18,643 nt of DNA. It comes from JBBRMY01 sp038230595. Lineage in GTDB: Bacteria; Bacteroidota; Ignavibacteria; Tepidaquicellales; Tepidaquicellaceae. The stretch spans positions 1 through 18,643 of the forward strand of contig JBBRMY010000039.1 in the NCBI GenBank assembly GCA_038230595.1, read 5' to 3'. This document shows positions 15,500 through 18,643 of the stretch, piece after piece. Each line of letters opens with the position of its first letter. Within the stretch, counting starts at the first letter, position 1. The position numbers and the translations under genes were made by a program. Under the pieces are notes generated by a model. That model did no database searches and was not told the DNA's origin. It was given only the letters and a program-made list of their open reading frames with translations.

Positions 15500-16086
15500 T
15501 AATTGCTGAAATTTGCTTTGATGACGCTCCATGTAGTATCAGTTGGCTGAGATTTGAAATCTATCCAGTTATTTATTGACCAGAGATTTCTTGAGTCAGT
15601 TCTGATATTAAATCTTAAAGTACCTTTCGCAGTTTTAGTCAGGTTAGTTCTGTTGTGATAGAATACAAGAAGATAATCTGCGCTGTAGACTGCACTGTCA
15701 TTTGATAATGTTGATGTAACATTGGATAGGAAAAGATTTGAAGGTGACTCAGCTGCAGTCTGGTTTACAAGATTTGTAAAATAATTGTTTTCTTTACTCC
15801 TGTCCCAGTTATTAAAAACAGGATAATTTGACTGTGACTCAACATCAGGAGTAAAAAGAAATCTTCTTCCTCCGAATGAAGTATCTGAAATACAGTTCAG
15901 ATAATTGTTAATATCCTTCTGGCTTATCGCAGAAATAAAGTTATCGATTACAATAGAAGGTGAAGTAGGGGGAATAAAATTTGATCTTGGTCCCGTCGGA
16001 GTTTCAACGTCACGGGTATTGAACAAGCCGCAGCCCGATGCCATTGTTAAAAAAAGAAAAAATAATATTTCAGATTTTTTGCGCAA
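15499..16086 (-). CDS. Lipoprotein, NTF2-like fold suspected (first of a tandem pair)
   Basis: The 195-residue product has a lipoprotein signal with Cys at residue 19 (T-M-A-S-G-C-G-L-F). A Pro/Ser/Thr linker at about 25-45 is followed by a domain of some 145 residues beginning S-I-V-I-D-N-F-I-S-A-I-S-Q-K-D-I and ending in L-W-S-I-N-N-W-I-D-F. As in its downstream neighbour this hints at an NTF2-like fold. The start is a TTG at 16086, inside the end of the methyltransferase gene (17-bp overlap). The next in-frame ATG would fall in the lipobox and destroy the signal, so the TTG is needed. The overlap suggests that its translation depends on the gene before it. Location is the periplasmic side of a membrane, probably the outer one. 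No specific role was recognised. Confidence 0.7.
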   Translation of the reverse strand: MRKKSEILFFLFLTMASGCGLFNTRDVETPTGPRSNFIPPTSPSIVIDNFISAISQKDINNYLNCISDTSFGGRRFLFTPDVESQSNYPVFNNWDRSKENNYFTNLVNQTAAESPSNLFLSNVTSTLSNDSAVYSADYLLVFYHNRTNLTKTAKGTLRFNIRTDSRNLWSINNWIDFKSQPTDTTWSVIKANFSN

Positions 16087-16828
16087 TCAGAATTAGTCTT
16101 TTAGAATTTTCACTGCTGAATTTATTTCCATAATAATCTCCGAAGCATTTTTTTACTTTAAGCCGGTTCTTTTGAAAAACTTCTGTAAGAGTTTTTTTAT
16201 CATACAGCTTCAGTCTTTCTTCGAATGTAAGTTCCTTGCCTGCTTTTTTAATTACTATAGATTTATGAATAAAATTATTCTCGATCTTTCTTTTCTGAGT
16301 AAATACATTTCCGTTATATACTTTTCTATCGAAAGGGATAAGAGTTTCTCTTAAATTCTTCTCATTTATAAAATCAAAGGCAAAGTATCCGCCTTTTCTT
16401 ATAGAATCTGAAACATTTTTTATAACTTTAAAGTTATCTTCATCTTTTTCAAAATATGCAAAGCTTGTAAAAAGATTAAAAGCTGCATCGAAGCTGCCTT
16501 TAAAATTGAATTTCACCATATCTTTAATCAGAAACTTAACTTTTATATTCTTTTCTTTTAATGCTGTGGAGTTTTTATTTGCCTGAGAGATAAGGTATTC
16601 AGAAAGGTCAAAACCTGTTACATCATAGCCGCGTAATGCAAACTCAATAGAGTGTCTTCCGGCTCCGCAGCAGACATCCAGAACCTTTGCACCTGTTTTC
16701 AGCTCTATACTTCTCTGAATAAGATTTGCAAGGTTTCTTGCATCTTCTTCATTCCTGTGACGGTATAGCTCTAAATAGTTTTTATCGGAGAACCATGACC
16801 GGAACCATTCTTTTGATCTTGCTGCCAT
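16070..16828 (-). CDS. Class I SAM-dependent methyltransferase
   Basis: The 252-residue protein carries the Rossmann-like methyltransferase core. Motif I is VLDVCCGAGRHS at residues 49-60, the ribose-binding acidic residue is D74 (V-T-G-F-D-L-S) and motif II/III is near F-D-A-A-F-N-L-F-T-S-F-A-Y-F at about 114-127. A beta-rich C-terminal part (about 170-250) resembles the second domain of glycine/sarcosine-type and related methyltransferases. The substrate cannot be assigned. The ATG lies one base after the recR stop, so the two are probably read from one transcript, and the end overlaps the first lipoprotein gene by 17 bp. A cytoplasmic location is inferred from the absence of signal and membrane segments. 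Confidence 0.83.
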   Translation of the reverse strand: MAARSKEWFRSWFSDKNYLELYRHRNEEDARNLANLIQRSIELKTGAKVLDVCCGAGRHSIEFALRGYDVTGFDLSEYLISQANKNSTALKEKNIKVKFLIKDMVKFNFKGSFDAAFNLFTSFAYFEKDEDNFKVIKNVSDSIRKGGYFAFDFINEKNLRETLIPFDRKVYNGNVFTQKRKIENNFIHKSIVIKKAGKELTFEERLKLYDKKTLTEVFQKNRLKVKKCFGDYYGNKFSSENSKRLILIAQKI

Positions 16829-16829
16829 G

Positions 16830-17447
16830 TTAGATGGTTACCCTTCCTTCCATAGCTCTTGCAAGAGTAAGTTCGTCAGTGAGCTCTATATCAGCACCCA
16901 TAGGAATACCACGGGCTATTCTTGTCATTTTAATTCCAAGCGGCTTGATTAGCTTTGCAAGATAAAGAATTGTAGTTTCTCCTTCGATGGTTGGATTTAA
17001 GGCGAGAATTATTTCTTCAACGTTTTCTTCATTGTTCTCAATGTTACTGTCAAGCCTGTAGATAAGCTCGCGAATACGGATGTCATTTGGACCAATGCCT
17101 TCAAGAGGAGAAATTCTGCCATGCAGAATATGATATAAGCCTGAATATTCATTTGACTTATCAAGAGCGATTACATCCTGTGGCTCTTCGACCACGCAGA
17201 TAATTTTTTTATTTCTTTTAGCCGAGGAGCACATTCTGCAGATCTCAAGCTCAGTAATGTTACAGCAAATACTGCAAAATTTTATTTTATCTTTAGTGTC
17301 CAGCAGCGCTTTGGAAAATCTTTCTACATCTTCCTTATGCTGCTTCGTAATATGCATAGCAAGGCGCTGGGCGGTTTTACGTCCTATCTGGGGCAGCTTT
17401 GCAAATTCATCGATCAGTGTATCAAGGACTTCGGAAGAGCTTTGCAT
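16830..17447 (-). CDS. recR: Recombination mediator protein RecR
   Basis: RecR works with RecO (and RecF) to load RecA on single-stranded DNA in gap repair. At 205 residues it has the standard length and order. The helix-hairpin-helix region has L-P-Q-I-G-R-K-T-A-Q-R-L-A at 18-30. The zinc finger uses C58, C61, C70 and C73. The Toprim domain starts with V-V-E-E-P-Q-D-V-I-A-L-D and continues to the G-E-T-T-I-L-Y-L-A-K-L region. The C-terminal L-T-L-A-R-A-M-E-G-R motif is intact. The start ATG is followed by the conserved first helix. It follows ybaB by 28 bp, the same pairing as in the dnaX-ybaB-recR operon of many bacteria. Here dnaX is not next to them. Confidence 0.96.
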   Translation of the reverse strand: MQSSSEVLDTLIDEFAKLPQIGRKTAQRLAMHITKQHKEDVERFSKALLDTKDKIKFCSICCNITELEICRMCSSAKRNKKIICVVEEPQDVIALDKSNEYSGLYHILHGRISPLEGIGPNDIRIRELIYRLDSNIENNEENVEEIILALNPTIEGETTILYLAKLIKPLGIKMTRIARGIPMGADIELTDELTLARAMEGRVTI

Positions 17448-17475
17448 CTTTTGAAATTCAATTAAAAATTAATAA

Positions 17476-17811
17476 TTACATTCCCGGTAATTTCATGCCC
17501 GGTATATTTGGGACCATACCTGCTGTTGCCTTATTCATTTCTTCGTCAGCCATTTTCTTAGAGCTTTCAATTACCTTGTTGACTGCTGCTATCACAAGAT
17601 CTTCCAGAACTTCAGATTCATTTGCATTAATGATCTCTTTTTCTATCTCGATCTTTGTTATTTTGTTCTTTCCGTTTGCAGTAACTTTAACCATTCCGCC
17701 GCCGGATTCTTCTGTTACCATTTTATCTTCAAGCTCAATATTCACCTGATCAATTTTTTCCTGCATCTTTTTCACCTGCTTCATCATTCCCTGCATCTGT
17801 TGAAAATTCAT
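17476..17811 (-). CDS. YbaB/EbfC-family DNA-binding (nucleoid-associated) protein
   Basis: Small dimeric YbaB/EbfC proteins bind DNA in tweezer-like fashion and are usually found before recR. The product begins MNFQQMQGMMKQVKKMQEKI, with a Met/Gln-rich first helix, followed by G-G-M-V-K-V-T-A-N-G and the helix of residues about 70-95. The Met/Pro-rich tail (M-V-P-N-I-P-G-M-K-L-P-G-M) is typical of this group. The chosen start, giving 111 residues, is preferred over an upstream in-frame ATG at 17865 because an AGGAGA Shine-Dalgarno lies 7 bases before it and because the longer form overlaps the exonuclease gene and adds residues not seen in the family. This is one of the few clear ribosome binding sites in the window. 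Confidence 0.9.
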   Translation of the reverse strand: MNFQQMQGMMKQVKKMQEKIDQVNIELEDKMVTEESGGGMVKVTANGKNKITKIEIEKEIINANESEVLEDLVIAAVNKVIESSKKMADEEMNKATAGMVPNIPGMKLPGM

Positions 17812-17818
17812 TTCTATG

Positions 17819-17824
17819 TCTCCT
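17819..17824 (-). promoter_or_regulatory. Shine-Dalgarno site fixing the ybaB start
   Basis: AGGAGA on the minus strand, followed by seven bases (CATAGAA) and ATG at 17811. It chooses the 111-residue form over one starting at 17865. Most other genes in this window have no visible Shine-Dalgarno, so this gene may be translated by a more classical initiation than its neighbours. Confidence 0.75.
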
Positions 17825-17842
17825 GTTTGTTTATATTTTAAA

Positions 17843-18565
17843 TTATGATTTATATGTATTGTCATTCCAGATCGAGAACAGTTCTGCTGTTGCTATAACA
17901 TCGGCAATGCAGTAGTCTGCAATGATCTTGTATTCCTTGCTTTTATAAAGATCACCAACCATATCTCCCTTTACTCCTCCTGCTTTTGGACTGTTCACGC
18001 CAAGCATCTTACAGTAAAAATCCAGATTGAATTTCCTTCTTGCGCCCTGAGGAGAATGTTTGTGATAAGTTAGTTCTTTCAAAAGGTCAGTGTGATAATG
18101 GTTATAACTGTAGTCTCCGCCTTTCATTAGATTACAGGTTGGCTTTGAACGCAAAATAAGAGAACGGAGCATTAAGAACGGACAGTCAAACTCACGGCCG
18201 TTGAAGGTTACATAATGCTCGCAATTAAATTTTTGTATATAACTCCAGAATTTATCTACGATACCTTTTTCATTATCAACAATGTATTTTACATTTTCGT
18301 TTTCTGAAGTTACCTCAACCTTCTCTTCAGAATTGCCTGTGTTTATTAAAACGCAGCCGGTTCCTTTTTTATAATCCCACATTCCAATCGAAACTATCTG
18401 AGAAGTAAATGGAGAGAAAACAAGCCCGTCAATTGCAGCCATCTTGTCTTCTTCTGTCTTTGCATATTTTAAGAGATAATCTTTGGTATCCTGATCGTAG
18501 GTTGTTTCAAAATCGAGTGCAACAACTTCTAGATCAAAGACTATTATATTTGAACTGTCTACCAA
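17843..18565 (-). CDS. DEDDy 3'-5' exonuclease (PolB-exonuclease-like, RNase H fold)
   Basis: The 240-residue protein resembles the predicted 3'-5' exonucleases related to the proofreading domain of family-B DNA polymerases. The metal-binding acids fit the DEDDy pattern: D11 and E13 in IVFDLE, D127 in FNGREFD, and Y218-x3-D222 in Y-C-I-A-D-V. The stretch between (P-F-T-S-Q-I-V-S-I-G-M at about 52-62 and L-M-L-R-S-L-I-L-R-S-K-P-T near 131-143) is typical. No polymerase domain follows, so it acts alone. The start is a TTG at 18565, since motif I is only ten residues in and no nearby ATG exists. It is the first gene of the run leading into ybaB and recR. A role in DNA repair or nucleic-acid turnover is inferred from the family and neighbours. 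Confidence 0.85.
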   Translation of the reverse strand: MVDSSNIIVFDLEVVALDFETTYDQDTKDYLLKYAKTEEDKMAAIDGLVFSPFTSQIVSIGMWDYKKGTGCVLINTGNSEEKVEVTSENENVKYIVDNEKGIVDKFWSYIQKFNCEHYVTFNGREFDCPFLMLRSLILRSKPTCNLMKGGDYSYNHYHTDLLKELTYHKHSPQGARRKFNLDFYCKMLGVNSPKAGGVKGDMVGDLYKSKEYKIIADYCIADVIATAELFSIWNDNTYKS

Positions 18566-18595
18566 TTTGTGATTTTTATTATAATGTTATTTTTG
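18566..18595 (+). promoter_or_regulatory. Possible Bacteroidota-type -33/-7 promoter at the right edge
   Basis: TTTG at 18566-18569 and TATTTTTG at 18588-18595 match the TTTG and TAnnTTTG elements known from Bacteroides, 18 bp apart (usual range about 19-21). It reads to the right, away from the exonuclease gene, into a gene beyond the window. It conflicts with translation from a GTG at 18595, because transcription would begin after that codon. Confidence 0.3.
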
Positions 18596-18643
18596 TGAAA
18601 CAGATTGTTCAAATCAAAAAAATACTCTTCTCATCAATCTTTA
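18595..18643 (+). CDS. Possible 5' end of a plus-strand gene cut by the window edge
   Basis: From a GTG at 18595 an open frame reads V-K-Q-I-V-Q-I-K-K-I-L-F-S-S-I-F to the edge: basic residues followed by a hydrophobic stretch, as in a signal peptide. Only 16 codons are visible, so the call is weak. The promoter-like sequence ending at 18595 would favour a start further right. Confidence 0.25.
   Translation, partial: MKQIVQIKKILFSSIF

Noticed and set aside
17812..17865. Longer ybaB start at 17865
   Set aside because: It overlaps the exonuclease gene, adds 18 atypical residues, and the internal ATG at 17811 has a clear Shine-Dalgarno.

Overview
The window is AT-rich DNA from a Gram-negative bacterium of the Bacteroidota/Chlorobiota group, most likely Ignavibacteria-like. 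The main evidence is the secreted protein at 1629-3839, which ends in a type IX secretion (T9SS) sorting domain with the NYPNPFNP signature. Supporting evidence is signal peptides ending in S-Q, Shine-Dalgarno sequences that are mostly absent, an SDR-type threonine dehydrogenase and bacillithiol genes. The exact lineage is inferred. No rRNA, tRNA, CRISPR array, insertion sequence or integrase was seen.

Layout. (1) 1-3839, minus strand: two secreted proteins. The first runs off the left edge and is split by a one-base frameshift near 1027-1029. The second is a large protein with about 14 Asp-box repeats. An 81-bp nested inverted repeat (1485-1565) lies between them. (2) 3840-4321: AT-rich intergenic DNA separating divergent genes. 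(3) 4322-6256, plus: SDR-type L-threonine 3-dehydrogenase, a probable terminator, then a DMT/EamA transporter. (4) 6260-8281, minus: a PQQ-type beta-propeller lipoprotein followed by a PEGA-domain membrane protein. (5) 8401-13822, plus: a tight run of bshA, a yggS-family gene, a DivIVA-domain gene, purine nucleoside phosphorylase, a degenerate tandem PNP paralogue, ytxJ and a short aldehyde dehydrogenase relative interrupted by an in-frame TAA. A secreted L,D-transpeptidase follows at 13879-14970. (6) 14984-18565, minus: DEDDy exonuclease, ybaB, recR, a methyltransferase and two overlapping lipoproteins. A new plus-strand gene may begin at the right edge.

How the genes fit together. The central run joins bacillithiol synthesis (bshA) with a bacillithiol-dependent redox protein (ytxJ) and nucleoside phosphorolysis (PNP). 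The yggS-divIVA adjacency recalls the ylm/divIVA cell-division cluster of Gram-positive bacteria. The minus-strand run at the right combines recombinational repair (recR, ybaB, exonuclease) with envelope lipoproteins, an arrangement that may reflect coupling by position only.

The most unusual points are the degenerate PNP paralogue with an altered phosphate site, the short ALDH relative with a premature stop, the cloverleaf-like inverted repeat and the frameshifted secreted protein. No clearly new defence or mobile system was found.
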